A stretch of DNA of 64,000 nucleotides from Rhododendron vialii (GCF_030253575.1 NC_080559.1:28918501-28982500), one strand, 5' to 3'; positions 1 to 13,227 are shown, numbered from the stretch's first letter. Program-made: numbers and translations. The notes: generated from the sequence alone by a model not told the origin.

Positions 1-138
1 AATTTATTTGGGTAAAAGTAAAAAAAAATACTTTTTTGATTCGTCTTGTCAACCAAAAAAATAAGGTGCAAAATTAACGCGAAAAAAATTTAAATAAAAA
101 AACAAAATCCCAAAAGTAAAGTCCGTACTGGACAGGAT

Positions 139-531
139 TGGGTACATTTTACTTCTACCACGGCAAGTCTGAGGTCCCGACGGGGAAATCCTGACCGGAT
201 TCCCGACCGCCCGTCGAGCCCACTCCGATCACCGGACGGCTGATTCGAGTCGTTCAAAAATTCTAAAAAACAAAATCGAGTGGGCCCATTGGAAATCAAC
301 GGGCATCCGACGTGTGTAGATAAAAAATGGAGTGTTTGGATCGGCCACGTACACACGTTGGATGCCGTTGATTCTTGCGTAGGTCCACTCAGTTTTTTTT
401 TATAAAATTTTTGAACGGCTCCGATCAGCCTTCCGGCGGTCGGAGTGGCCTGGCGGACCATCGGGATTCCGGTTGGATTCCTCCGTCGGGAACCGTAGCA
501 CCACTCAATCTCGATTGTATTTGTACCCAAA
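139..531. mobile_element. GC-rich foldback (inverted-repeat) element, copy A
   Basis: Two long imperfect arms fold back on each other around position 335. The left arm reads GGGTAC near 139 and continues through the CCGGACGGCTGATTCGAG and ATCAACGGGCATCCGACGTG segments. The right arm carries their reverse complements (CGTTGGATGCCGTTGATTCT, GAACGGCTCCGATCAGCC) and ends at GTACCC near 530. The arms are far richer in GC than the flanks. A related element sits at about 27375-27745. No protein is encoded; the open frame across it is a by-product of the palindrome. I take it for a non-autonomous DNA transposon (MITE or foldback type), superfamily unknown. It ends about 450 bp upstream of the HSP90 start codon. 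Confidence 0.7.
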
Positions 532-731
532 AAGAATTGACACACTAAACGACGTCGCACTGGCTGCTGAAAATCTGTCAGCTCATGTCATCTACCCTTG
601 GTGAACCAATAGAAATCGCGGATAAAAAAAAAAAAAAAACCAATGGAAATCCCAAATCCCCCCTTGAAAGATTCAAAAAAGCCCAAAGCAATTTTAAAAA
701 AAGAAAAACAGGAAAATCGAAAATATCCAGA

Positions 732-821
732 CGAAGGTAGAAGCCTCCAGAAGCAGAGGCTCCCGCCCCTGTTTTGTTGGCTAACAGAAGGTCCTGGAAC
801 GCTTCCCCTCCACTATATATA
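732..821 (+). promoter_or_regulatory. HSP90 promoter: heat-shock-element-like motif and TATA box
   Basis: At 739-753 the sequence AGAAG CCTCC AGAAG fits three alternating 5-bp heat-shock-factor units (nGAAn nTTCn nGAAn) with one weak middle unit. A further GAA unit lies at 732-736, and GGAACGCTTCC at 796-806 is similar but off by one base in spacing. A clear TATATATA lies at 814-821, about 165 bp before the ATG, so transcription should start near 850. A CT run at 907-927 lies in the leader. A heat-inducible promoter is expected for cytosolic HSP90; the motif match is by eye. Confidence 0.6.
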
Positions 822-985
822 CCCATCGTCTTCTCCACGCGAAGAACAACCCAGCATCAATTCGTAATCCAAGTACCAGTGCGATCGCATTCTCCAATCA
901 CAAATCCCTCTCTCTCTCTCTCTCTCTACATATATCTTTGCACTTGTTTCTCTCTCCGAAGCATTCATCTGTCTAAGATTCCTCG

Positions 986-3900
986 ATGGCGGACGTTCAG
1001 ATGGCAGACGCTGAGACCTTCGCCTTCCAGGCCGAAATCAACCAGCTTCTGAGCCTAATCATCAACACCTTCTACAGCAACAAGGAGATATTCCTCCGTG
1101 AACTCATTAGCAATGCCTCTGACGTAAGTACCGATTCCAACTCCTATTCCACTCGTTGATGTATAGTTATATGTGTGTGCATACTTCTGTTCTGTTGTTT
1201 GTGACACTCAATTGGGGTTTTTTGGTTTTTGGTGTAGGCGCTGGATAAGATCCGATTCGAGAGCTTGACGGACAAGAGCAAACTCGATGGCCAGCCGGAG
1301 CTATTCATCAGGATCGTCCCTGACAAAACCAACAAGACTCTCTCTATAATTGACAGCGGTATTGGGATGACCAAAGCAGGTTAGTACCACCAATCCAATC
1401 CTCGTTCCCTGCCAATTTGCACAGAAATAAAAGAATCTATACGCGGAACAACTGAACTGTACAAGTTTTTTTTTCCACCAGTATTGTATCTTAATTTTGG
1501 CCTAATTCTTCATATGATCGATAGGAGAAACTTCGGTTTATTTGAATTGATTTTTCTTTTTCTATGTACTCCCTTCGTCACTAACCTCAAAAGGTTTGTT
1601 CCTGAATTCAACGATTGAAATAGTAACGATCATAACTCCTAAAATACGCAGTACATAAATAGAATTATTTTTCTTCTTACAGTGCAATTTTTTTGGGGGG
1701 GGTACTTGAGCATATTTTTCTCCTTTACTTTGGGGACTTAGTTAGAGTAAGGGGAGGCTAAAAAAGCAATGATTCATTTGTTTTGCTCGCCTGGTTAAAA
1801 GAGAATTATGGGACATCTAATAGAAGAAATAATTGATCAAAACTGGTGACGGATAGTTGTTTTGGTTGTTGTGGAGGGGTTGATGCTAATGTATTTTGGG
1901 TGGTTGTTTTGCCAGATTTGGTTAACAATCTGGGGACAATTGCGAGGTCTGGGACCAAAGAATTTATGGAGGCATTGCAGGCCGGGGCTGACGTGAGCAT
2001 GATTGGGCAATTTGGTGTTGGGTTTTACTCGGCGTATCTTGTTGCGGAGAAGGTGATTGTGACGTCAAAGCACAACGATGATGAGCAATACATTTGGGAA
2101 TCACAAGCTGGTGGCTCATTCACCATCACAAGGGATGTCAATGGTGAGCAGCTTGGCAGAGGAACCAAAATCACCCTCTTCCTCAAGGAAGATCAGGTAA
2201 CTAGACTACCCAATGAGTTAATGTTTGGTTGATTATAAGTCGTGGAGATGGGATAATTAGATGGAAAATTGAGATGCATTAATTTTTTTTTGGTATGCTC
2301 ATATATTCCATTTTTTGGAACATCATAATTTAGATATCATAACTTAGATCCAAGAAGCATTTATGTAGGGATTCCATTACATTACATGAGTAGATAAGAG
2401 CTACCATCGCTTTAATGTACCGCGGGATTCAAAATCAATTAGTGCATACTTGAACAACAAACCATACGTATAATTTGGGAATATTGTCAATTAAGATATA
2501 GGCAGTAGAGTTTCTAACAAATGAGTTGGCAGTGGAGATTTTAGCGAATGAGTAGCTTTAATTAATGGAAACGGTTATAAATGAAGTCGGTGATGTTTTT
2601 GCGGAAACATAACTCTAGTCTCTAAAGGGTGCGTAGCCCCGAGGAAGAAGAAAACACTTCACAAAGGTGCAGAAAAATACAACAGGGAGAAATAGTACTC
2701 CTAGTCTGATCTGCAACCAGTTAGGCAGTTATTCGGACTTGCTATTTAAGGCATTGATTAATTTTGGAAGGTGAACTGGAGATGCATAACTTGAAAGTTT
2801 TGAGATTGGCTATTTGGTTCTGGGACAACGAGAAATTTAGTTTTCATCTAACTTGCCTGCAACTTAGGAGGGAATTGCTGTGAATATTTGCAGTATTTTT
2901 AGGCATTCAATGTGTTGTTTCTGTTGCTGACTTTATAATCTGTTTCTTCAGTTGGAGTACTTGGAAGAGAGGAGGATCAAAGACCTTGTAAAGAAGCACT
3001 CCGAATTCATCAGCTACCCCATCTACCTCTGGACTGAAAAAACAACAGAGAAGGAAATTAGCGATGATGAAGACGATGAGCCAAAGAAGGAAGAAGCAGA
3101 GGGTGAAATTGAAGAGGTTGATGAGGAGAAAGAGAAGGACAAGCCGAAGAAGAAGAAGGTCAAAGAGGTTACCCATGAGTGGCAACTTATCAACAAGCAG
3201 AAACCCATCTGGCTTCGCAAGCCAGAGGAAATTACCAAGGAGGAATACGCCGCCTTCTACAAGAGCTTGACAAATGACTGGGAAGAGCACCTTGCTGTCA
3301 AACACTTCTCTGTCGAAGGGCAGCTCGAATTCAAAGCCATTCTCTTCATCCCGAAGAGAGCTCCTTTCGATTTATTTGACACCCGAAAGAAGATGAACAA
3401 CATCAAGCTCTATGTTCGGAGAGTCTTCATTATGGACAATTGTGAAGAGCTAATTTCGGAGTACCTTGGATTTGTCAAGGGTGTAGTAGACTCTGATGAC
3501 TTGCCACTCAACATCTCTCGTGAGATGCTGCAGCAAAACAAGATTCTCAAGGTGATTAGAAAGAACCTGGTGAAGAAATGTATCGAGATGTTCAACGAGA
3601 TTGCAGAGAACAAAGAGGATTACAACAAGTTCTACGAAGCTTTTTCAAAGAATTTGAAGTTGGGTATCCATGAGGATAGCCAAAACAGGGCGAAATTGGC
3701 TGATTTGCTCCGGTATCACTCAACCAAGAGCGGTGATGAATTGACTAGCTTGAAGGATTATGTCACAAGGATGAAGGAGGGTCAGAAAGATATCTATTAC
3801 ATCACCGGTGAAAGCAAGAAAGCTGTAGAGAACTCCCCATTCTTGGAGAGACTCAAGAAGAAAGGGTATGAAGTACTTTTCATGGTTGATGCCATAGATG

Positions 3901-4508
3901 AGTATGCTGTTGGGCAATTGAAGGAGTATGATGGGAAGAAGCTTGTTTCTGTAACAAAGGAGGGTTTGAAACTTGATGATGAGACGGAGGAAGAGAAAAA
4001 GAAAAAGGAGGAGAAGAAGAAATCGTTTGAGAATCTCTGCAAGACAATGAAGGACATTCTTGGAGACAGGGTGGAGAAAGTGGTGGTTTCTGATAGGATT
4101 GTGGATTCCCCTTGCTGTTTGGTGACTGGGGAGTATGGTTGGACTGCGAATATGGAGAGGATCATGAAGGCTCAGGCGCTGAGGGACAGTAGCATGGGGT
4201 CCTACATGTCGAGCAAGAAAACAATGGAGATCAACCCAGATAATGGAATCATGGAGGAGCTGAGGAAGAGAGCTGAGATCGACAAGAACGACAAGTCGGT
4301 GAAAGATCTTGTGCTGCTGCTGTTTGAGACGGCTCTGCTCACTTCTGGGTTCAGCCTTGATGATCCCAATACATTTGCAGCGAGGATTCACAGGATGCTG
4401 AAATTGGGTCTGAGCATTGATGAGGATGAGGGAGCCGAGGATGATGCCGACATGCCTGCTTTGGAGGAGGAGGGAAATGAGGAGAGCAAAATGGAGGAAG
4501 TGGACTGA
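986..4508 (+). CDS. HSP90: Cytosolic heat shock protein 90 (HSP90)
   Basis: Complete gene, four exons: 986-1123, 1238-1379, 1916-2196, 2952-4508; all introns are GT-AG and phases agree. The product is 705 aa, the usual size for cytosolic plant HSP90. It is an ATP-dependent chaperone dimer that matures kinases, receptors and NLR immune proteins. The N-terminal GHKL ATPase signatures are seen: [15 protein letters not shown] (about residues 32-46), [19 protein letters not shown], and [13 protein letters not shown]. An acidic/lysine-rich linker follows (about residues 215-257), then the middle and C-terminal dimerisation domains. The protein ends MEEVD, the TPR-cochaperone docking tail that marks the cytosolic form. 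There is no signal or transit peptide and no KDEL. The start is the first ATG after the TATA box and gives the family N-terminus [18 protein letters not shown]. Intron 2 (536 bp) and intron 3 (755 bp) show no other gene. Confidence 0.97.
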
Positions 4509-7064
4509 GGCTAGTTGAGGGTAAGAGAAGTTGGGTTTTTTCTTTTCTGGTACAAAGGGTATGAGTTGTTGATAACTAGCAGTTGTAATTGTCTCGAGTC
4601 TCTTGACAAAAGTTTTGTGTGTCTGGGAGGAGAATTCCTCCCTCTGATGGTCCAGTCTTGTGTTCCTTTTTGGGTTTGAGTCCTGTGTGGATGTAAGTCA
4701 CTGGATTGTCCACTTGGGATCATAATGAAATAGTATGTATTGAGTCTTGGTTTTGGGCTTCCATTGGTTTGCCTCAGCCAATTCTGAAGTCATCGAAATT
4801 GGCTTAACAACCCAGTTCGGTTTTGGACCCCCATTTTGAGTGAAATTACAAATCCTGAAGATTTTTTTCCCCTTAAAATGAAAGGAAAAACGGATGGATC
4901 CTACTAAACCACTATGCCAAATAACTTTGACCTAGGTGGAAAAATTACACAACACATACAGCGCTTCAACGCAAAAGTGTAGCACTTTGACGCCATACTT
5001 CGGCTTTAAGACCAAAATTTTCTCCAACAGGTATCCATTTGGGGAGCCAAAAAATTAGGTGTTCAAGAAAGGCAATATACGGATCAAAAAAAAAGAAAAA
5101 GAAAGGCAATATAACCGCTAAACTGATCTGATTTGAATTGAACTATTTTATTTGGTCTTAGACTGCGGTTTATTGATCTGGTTATGGTTTTGAAAAATTA
5201 GATTCGGTAGTTTTAATTCAGTTACTAGTTATCGCTTTAAGAACCACGGTTAAAACCGAATTAGACCAGATAATACCAATACATATACGTGCACATGAAC
5301 ACACACATATAACAATGTAATTTAATTTGGTAGGAAGTCTTTACAAAATTACTACTATAATCATTCCATCAAGAATAATACGTAAGTATTTACTATTCAT
5401 TATTCAACCTACCCAATATTGATCTTTTCTTATTCCAAATTTCACGACTTCATTTCAGCCTTCAAATCCTGTTGGGACTTGAGGAATGAGAGAAAAAGAA
5501 GAGAAAGGGAAATGTGAGGGGAATGTACCATTTACAGTTCTAAATCTTTTTACTTTCTCTTCTCTTTTCCTCCAAACCAAACAATTGGAAAGAAATTTTT
5601 TTAATTTTTTCTTCCTTTTTCGTCTTTCTCACAAGTTCCAAACAAAGGTGTGGATTCCATACTTTTAATTGTTTGCTTCGTTTCCTATTACCCATTGAGA
5701 ATCTCTCTCTTGATCTCTTACAACCTTACAAGAATTAACAGGTTATTTTGTGGACGGCTGTTTGGATGGTAATAAGGTAGAATTAGAACCGAACCGAATC
5801 GAACTGAACCAAAACCAGTCTTGTATTGCAATTTGGATTTGGATAGGATTTACTCATATATTAGTTATGTTTTGATTCCTAATTTTCTGAAACTCCTGAA
5901 TGATCCAGTTATTGAGTTTATAGAGAATTGGACCACTTTGGACTGCATGCATCCGTACAAGAATGCAAGTGGTTAACGGTAAAAAATACTAACAAGGCCA
6001 TAATGATTTTATCACAATTGAAGTATTTTTGCCAAATTTTGTTTAAATAACACAATAGTAAGTTAAAAAATGACTTTCGCTCTTAAAAAATTGGCCACAA
6101 TCATCCAAGATCTTGCAACATAATTGCATTTAATGACTTTCTACCTGCATAAGAAGTTAAAAAGTATTTAAAACATCATTTACTAAGGATGTGTTCCACT
6201 TAGGCCCCATTTCACTAACGTTATTTTTTAAGTTTTTATTTTTCACTTCACAAAACCGGTTATTCCTTCACAATATATCATTTTTAATTCAAAAAATAAG
6301 TATTAATTTCTCTTAACACAATAGGACCTTAACTAAAATAACTACACTTATTTTTCAAATAAATACTTATTTTTTGAATTAAATGTGATGTAATATGAGA
6401 GAATGACATATTTCGTAAAACGAAAAATAAGTAATAACCTTAGCGGAACGGGACCAAGCGAATCGCGTTTACCATATCAATAAACTCGCCAAGGACATAA
6501 ACAAAAAAAAAATTCAGACATAAATATATGACGGGTGACGTGGCAGACAGTGATTGGATTAGTGACACCCCACGTTTTTGTCTCTATCACTACACTATTA
6601 AAATAGCCTTTTTACCGCGTACAAATCGACGGGTCGCGGTCTTAATTTCCATTCCAGTATGTTCATCGGCTCCGAGCCTCGTCCCTCCCTTTTCAAAACC
6701 TCATTTTCGTTCCACTTTTTACAGTAACAAAACTCAAAACACGCATTGGACATGATCACCTGATCCCTTCCTTGTCCAAAAACCAGATACATAATTCTGC
6801 TCTGCTGCATGGATCAGTGATCAAACGTTTTGGTTTCTACTCCTCTGATCGTCAACTTGCAGCCCAAGCTCGATTCTCCCGCTCGAACTCCACTGATTTT
6901 AGGGGTTTTGACTGCAAATTGACCAAGATCAGATTAGGTTTGATCAACATTCCCACATAGAGATCACAATGTGTTTGATGTGAAGTTAGACTTGGATTCA
7001 GCTGCTTATTACTGCATTGATCGGACACGAGTTGACAAGTGATTATCAGGTTTGTGTAAATGTA
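4509..7064. other. Intergenic: HSP90 3' UTR, AT-rich DNA, one MITE, promoter of the next gene
   Basis: The HSP90 3' untranslated region runs to about 4735, with AATGAAATAG near 4725 as a possible poly(A) signal. The next 1.4 kb is AT-rich, with degenerate 'gaaccgaa/aaccgaat' stretches near 5130-5280 and 5780-5830 and no credible ORF. A MITE lies at 6203-6455. At 6528-6545 there is GACGGGTGACGTGGCAGACA, containing a G-box/ACGT core (GACGTGGC), followed by a CCACG motif; this fits the promoter or leader of the gene starting at 7065. Confidence 0.6.
6203..6455. mobile_element. MITE with GGCCCC...GGGACC ends (PIF/Harbinger-like group)
   Basis: Terminal inverted repeats GGCCCCATTTCACTAACG (6203) and TTAGCGGAACGGGACC (ending 6455) enclose about 250 bp of AT-rich DNA. 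Internal AAATAAGTATTAA and AAATAAGTAATAA motifs resemble those of the elements at 28114, 29484 and 40560. There is no coding capacity. The 3-bp target duplication is not clean here, so the superfamily is inferred from sister copies. Confidence 0.6.
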
Positions 7065-10000
7065 ATGGCGATTATGTCTGAGAGAATGAAAATGAGTGGT
7101 AAAGCAAAGGAAGATCGATGTACGAAATTACACAAAGCTACGCCCAAGTAAGTTGATTATTGTTTAGTCTATTGGATAGTTGTGTACGGTGGAGTAAATA
7201 TTTGCTTAATGTGTTCTCCTAATGATGCAGAAGCTCGAAGGTCACATATAGAGATGTTCTTTTAGTACCGTTTAAGAAAATCCGTAAAGACCTACCTCGC
7301 AGAGTCGACCGGTCCCGTTCGCGGTAAGGCACCGCTTTGTTTGATTAATTTACTGTTTCTATCGCTGTTGTTGCTGAGATTACTATTTATTGGAGTATAT
7401 TTCTATGCAATTTAATGGTAATTTCTGAAGTGCATATTAGCAATGACTTTTTCTGTGCTGATCAATGTAGTAGAAAAAAATTAGGAAGTAACCTAGTTGT
7501 ATGGTGGATCAGTTAAAGATCATAACTACTTTCGTTTTCCAATTGCTCAGGCATTCGAAAATTTGCTATACAAGAGCTTTCCTTTTGTCTTTGAGTCAAT
7601 TGGAAGTTTGCAAAAGGTTACCGTGTGGATTCGATCCATCAACTTCATGGTAATGAACCTCCATAACTGCAACTCTTTGGTTTTATTGTAGTTGTTCACT
7701 AAAAATGTTCCTAATCCCACTTGCCTTTGCGCAGCAGTGAATCTAATGCTTCTTGCACTAGCTTATTTGACATGCAAAAAATACTTCGTACTAGTTTGCT
7801 ATCACATGAATCTCGGGTTAGTCGATGTGGTTCATCTTCTGCTGCTAGAGGTGATTCTGGCAACTCTTCTCAAGGTTCAGGTGGAAAACAGGATGGTCAT
7901 TCACGGGGATGGAACAACCAAGACAGAGGCTCAAAATGTGATCGTGATTCAGGTCCGTGTTGATATCGTTATTGACTGTCTCAATAATTTCGCACTTCTG
8001 TTTTACCAAGAGATGTATATTTCTCCAACTCAGTTATCTCTGTCTTTTATGGTTCTGAGTAGAACAAGTTTGTTCAAAAGAAGCATATCTTAGTGCCAGA
8101 TTTTTTGTAGACAATTTCTCTTGCATGAAATTCAATATTGAGTAGTTCTTCGAACACATGTGGATTGGTGGAAGTAGAATTCTTGCATAGGTATGTATCT
8201 CTAAGAATTTAACTCAAAGATCTAGGCTTTATAGGACCGGTTGTGGTTCTTGGTTATGACTTATGAGGTTTTCAAGAAGTAATAGGTGTTCAGATTTTAA
8301 GTATCAAGAAGAACCTCGGTTAACTTAAGATCATAAAACCTAGTAGCCTCCTTGTTTTGCGTCCTGTAGACTTGTCAATCCATTGAAATGTGGGTGAATG
8401 TCATTAGTGTGGTTGCTTATTGATCCTATGTATTAACGGACTTTTATCAAAATTATTAAAAACATGCTTTCGTGAAACACTGAAAACATTTAAAATAGCC
8501 TCACTCAATGGGATGGAATTCACTCACCTGAGGTGTGGAGCTAAATTCATAAAAGTTCATCTGAGCTCTGCAGTTGGTGTGCTGATAGCCGATAGGCATT
8601 CAGGTTAGCTTTGTTGGCTCTTGATTAACACTGATAGTCAACAGATCAGTAGAATTGACACAGTCATTAAAGTATCCATATTGTTGATTGACAATTCAAC
8701 GGGATGAGACATATAGGATGGAATTGCATTTGCATTGTCGTCTTCTTGTCTAGTCACCAAATGATGCAAAATCAAGAAGTTTCTTTTCATGTTGTGGATG
8801 CGGAACTCGTTAGACAGCTGAGCACTAATAAACATTGGTCTCGGCATGATTTTTGATGGTTTGCTGAACCAATTATTTTGTCATGCAGGCGATGAAAGCC
8901 ATTATGGTCCTCGTTCTCAATATTTCAGGCAATTTCCTGGAGATGGACTTTTGGGAAGTCGTACTTCTCCAAATGTGTTCCAATGTACAGCTGGTACTTC
9001 AGCACCAAAAATTGAAGCACAACTTCAATATGAGCTTAGAAAGAGTGATAACCCCTATCCTCTTCCGCGTTCTTACAAGGTCGGGTGAGCTGCTTAAAAT
9101 TTTGATTGGTTCCAATACATGGGCACTTGGTACTCTTAATGAACTTCAGATGGTGCTTAACCATGTTATTTGCAGTCTTTTAGCGAAAGAATTGACTGAA
9201 AAACATGTAAGGTAGGACATCTGGTTGAAAATTGTGATGTGCTATTCTTTCAGGAAGTACCTAAAGCAGGGGGGGGGAGTGACTCATATACCAAAGAAGC
9301 ACAAATTTCTGCTGACAGCCTGAACAAGGAGAGAGTAGAGGACAAAAAACCAAAAGGAGGTAAGATTGCCTACATTGTTTTGTTGGATGTTCATCTTCTT
9401 GAGGGTTTCAGCTAATGAAAAGTTTCTAGAATGTTAAATGCTATCTTGATAGCGCACTATGATACAGGGTGGCATCTCTGTTCTTTTTTCCTTTCTTTGC
9501 AAACATAAAATTCCATCCAACAACAAATTTTCCCTAGTAGAAAGTGGGATGCTGGGAGCTGTGTGCTTCAAACTTCAATAGAGGGAAATATTACAAACTA
9601 AGAGGAAATTCAAACTCTCAAATCATATGTTTCCTAAAGGATTTTGAATCTGATGACGTCCCTCTCTCTGTCCTAAGACGTTCCGGTGGTACTGTTTCAG
9701 GAACTGTGACTTCAAAGCTTGATGGATTTCCGATTTCAGTGGCAGGAGATAATATCCTACATCTTGGTGATAAATATCAATCCGCTGTAACCAGTTCTCG
9801 AGGCATTAAATCTGGAAATCTTTTTGAAATAACTCAGGTGGATAACACTCAGGTGAATCAGTCTTACGATGATGATTGGGCTGAAATTGTATCAATACTC
9901 CTTAAGGAGCAGGAGTCAGAACTCAGTGCTATACCTGAAATTGCACCAAATCTCCCAACAGTGGAATCAGAGCTCAATCCGGTACCGGACTCTAATGATT

Positions 10001-10632
10001 CGGCATCTGAATACTGTTTGCCTGATGAGGACAGTTTGATATCATTCGATGACCTGATAATTCCTCAACATTTTGTTTCTACTTCTGGTGGAAGTTCATC
10101 CAAAGATTGTATGTTGCCTTCAAATGTCAAAACGGAAGTTTCGGACAAGTATCTGGCTCAAAGTGTTATGCACTGGGATGAAAGATCTACTGTACCTGGA
10201 TATTACGGTGTGACGAGCCTGGAAAACTTATATCATAATCAACACTCTCAACTATCTTATCCACAATTCTGCCTTCCTCAGACAAATCCGGGACGGCCAT
10301 CTTTCCGAGGATTATATTCTCATCAAGCTCAGATGAATTGCCAAAAAAAGTTCTTGGATCCAAAGACCACTTGTGGTACTTCACCTCTCGAACCCCATTT
10401 TAATGCAAGGTGCCGTCCTTCTGGAAGCAAGGCCAAGTCGAAAAAGCCAGATCTTTTTTCATGTTATTCACTGTTGCAGCAGCCAACCGTTTTCCCTCAT
10501 TACCAACCAAATGAACTTTACATGGCACAAGTGGCTTCTCTTGCACAGGGTTTAAACCGCATGGAAATGCGGCCCTCAATCTATCAACAACTTAGCCACG
10601 ATGGTTTCAGATTGCCAAATCCAGGTAGGTAG

Positions 10633-10720
<88 letters not shown>

Positions 10721-11502
10721 TGGATATATTCTTGGCCTCTCTTGGTGGGTGACCTAGAGTTACCTGTCCTCCTTGTTTAAGCATATCCGTCCAGTATGCT
10801 TGAGGTAATTCACAATCCAGGACATATAGTTAACATTGAGCTGCCTTTTCGGAATCAGCTTATACATAGGAATGAATTCATAAGAAACCCTTATCTCATT
10901 AGTAATTTGGAGATCTCCTTTTATAAAATGTTACCTTGATGTACGTCTAAGGGGACTTTTCGGCATTGCAAGAACTGGGGTGAAACGAGTTATTTACATC
11001 ACATTTGTTGGAAGCACTCTTTCATACTTTTTTATTTGGTGTCATTTTGAAGGAAATAGAACATGTGGCAAATGATCTTTGATTTAGTTGATTCTCTATT
11101 TCTCTTTGCTTGATATGCGACTGTATTCCTTTTGGAAATTTCTGGCATTTTGAGGGAATCATTCATCGGATGATATATTAGTTAGAAACCATAGAGTTTG
11201 CATCGACCCGGCTGGGTCTGGGAGTCTATCCTTGAATCTGTTGGGCAGTACTTCCAGTATTAAAGAGAATCCAAAAATACACGTTAGTTGTGCAATTATG
11301 AAGATATTTGACCTTGTTGAGCATCAAATTCAATATTATGGACAGGGCCATATTCCTTTTAGTTGTATGGTATGCAGATCCCAGTGGTGGCGCTGGATAC
11401 AGCAATCAAGTGTCGTGCAACAATTTCACCAAGACAAATCAGGAGCAAAGCTGCCATGGCGGGTCTAAACAGCTTGGCCAAGGATATTGGTGGGGCCATT
11501 AG
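7065..11502 (+). CDS. Unrecognised plant protein, about 579 aa, seven exons
   Basis: Proposed exons: 7065-7147, 7231-7323, 7735-7952, 8889-9079, 9254-9359, 9701-10624, 11378-11502; the total is exactly 580 codons with stop, and phase holds at every junction. The N-terminus is basic (residues about 1-60: MAIMSERMKMSGKAK..., with YRDVLLVPFKKIRKDLPRRV). Then come a Ser/Gly/Arg-rich segment, an acidic middle with DDDWAEIVSILLKEQESEL, and a C-terminus rich in Gln, Tyr and Pro that ends GYWWGH. No transmembrane helix or enzyme motif is seen. Basic, acidic and low-complexity stretches suggest a nuclear or regulatory protein, but I do not recognise the family. Least certain points: the donor at 9080 (GTCGGG) and the acceptor at 9700; an open frame extends upstream to 9544, so exon 6 may start earlier. 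Intron 6 begins with a (CT)40 array. Confidence 0.6.
10637..10717. repeat. (CT)n microsatellite, about 40 units
   Basis: An uninterrupted CT run begins 12 nt inside intron 6 of the unknown gene at 7065-11502, just after the donor GTAGGT at 10625. Confidence 0.97.
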
Positions 11503-13227
11503 ATCAAAATTGGTTCTGATAGTTTGGTTAGATGATTTCACATGAATTTCATGCTAAGTTTAGAGATTGAGATTCGTATAAAGGTAAGGTTTAGCAAAAG
11601 TATATATACGTATATAACAACTTCTTCATTTCAGTTTTAGGAATGATAAGAACAATTGCTTCGAAGCCTTCACTGCGGCTTTCTTCTAGTGTATACTTTC
11701 TTGCTTATTGTCGTGACCTGGTTTAGGCTTCGTCTTGGCTTTAGTCCCTCAAGTTAACGAATACTCCCATTTTGAGTGGTTTAATTTCAATACAACACGC
11801 CAGTTCCTTTGAAACAGAAAAATCGCATGTACAAGGACAGTATGCAACCGGAGCATTTTCTGTTCCGCTCATCCACCTCTATATGATACATAGTTCTTTA
11901 GTTTTTGCATCTCCCAATCAACGATGTCAATGGGATGGCGTTTCTGATTTATCCGTCCATCTTCTATTTGGGGGACTTAGGAGGACATTATATTGAGCAG
12001 GCCCAAGATAATGAGGGAGATTTTAATAACGCGTTTGGGTATAGGGTGAGATCGCCGATAGGGTTTTTAAGGTCTCCCCCGAATCTTCCCAAATACTCCC
12101 ATCTCTGTCTTGATCATACACTTCTCACTCTTTTCTTTTGGAAATTTGTACACTTCTATCTCTGTATGCAGCATTGCTGAGCAAATTACGGGCAAAGAGA
12201 TATGTGCATTTTTAAACTAGTTTACAAGTCAAATGGATCTTAGACCTGGGTTCCCTGGGTGCTCCCTTCACCGCTATGACAAACTGGGTTAGATTCTGAA
12301 TGTGAGGTTCCACTCCCCACCAACCTTGGTTAAATTCATTAGCTGATTAGATTTGACAAACTGGGTTAGATTCTGAATGAGAGGTTCCAATCCCCACCAA
12401 CCTTGGTTAAATTCATTAGCTGCTTAGATTATATAATGTTCGTACATGCACTTAAAAAATGAAAACCAAGCTTAGACCTGTAAGCCGATCACAAACTGAG
12501 CGCTTAATTTTTCTTTTTTCCTATACAATCTAACCTTTCTGAGCAAAGTTCGAGCCAAAAGATGAACAAGGTTCAAACTATAACCAAGCTTGATTTGTTT
12601 ACACTAGGAGGTAATCTCAAACAAGCTTTTACCATGCAAACACGACTCCAACTCAAGCAACTTGGTTCGCTTTACTGTCCTGGCACCCAATGCAACTCTA
12701 CTATCAGGTCCTTTTTACCAATGAGTTGTTTGTGGTTCTACTTATTTGGGTTTTGCACTGCGGTAAATATCTGAACATCACATGCAACTATGGTGAAAAT
12801 ACAGTGGTCATACTCCACAAACTTTATAGATCAGCTCTAGTTTCAGACATTGCATCCTGCTAAAACAACTTGGACACAAACTCGAATTTACAACTGATCT
12901 GTACAATTCACATTCCTGCAAACATCATTTTGTACAGTTCTTTCCATAATTTTCTTGTACTTGGTATACACAATAAAATGACGACTACCAATTAAAGAAT
13001 TTGGCAGCAGAAGATGTAGCAACAGTGAGTAGTTCTTACAAACCAGCACAGCAAGGGACTTTCATAGCTTAGTAGCTCACAGAACATCCCGACATCCTGG
13101 CACTTTCATCCAACTAAAATCAGCCTTGTTTGAGTAAGCAAATGAAATCAGATAGACAACCATCATGCCCGATCAGACCTGCGAAGCTTATTTAACCTGC
13201 TATCATCCAGCATTGTCAGATAGATAA
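11503..13227. other. Intergenic between two convergent genes
   Basis: This 1.7-kb stretch lies between the stop codons of the unknown gene (plus) and the RVE6-like gene (minus) and must hold both 3' untranslated regions. The only structure I see is a 77-bp tandem duplication at 12278-12431. The ORFs are short and without recognisable product. Confidence 0.6.
12278..12431. repeat. 77-bp tandem duplication
   Basis: GACAAACTGGGTTAGATTCT starts at 12278 and again at 12355. Both copies run on through CCCCACCAACCTTGG to CATTAGCTG with only a few differences. Confidence 0.9.

Noticed and set aside
90-560. 156-codon minus-strand open frame
   Set aside because: It runs across the palindromic foldback element; the composition is that of the hairpin arms and no protein family fits.
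3023-4391. Several open frames overlapping HSP90 exon 4 on both strands
   Set aside because: Antisense or shifted reflections of the purine-rich HSP90 coding sequence, with no family features of their own.
7497-7691. Possible extra exon of the unknown gene (YFRFPIAQAFENLLYKSF frame)
   Set aside because: Skipping it gives consistent phase between exons 2 and 3. It has no good flanking splice pair.
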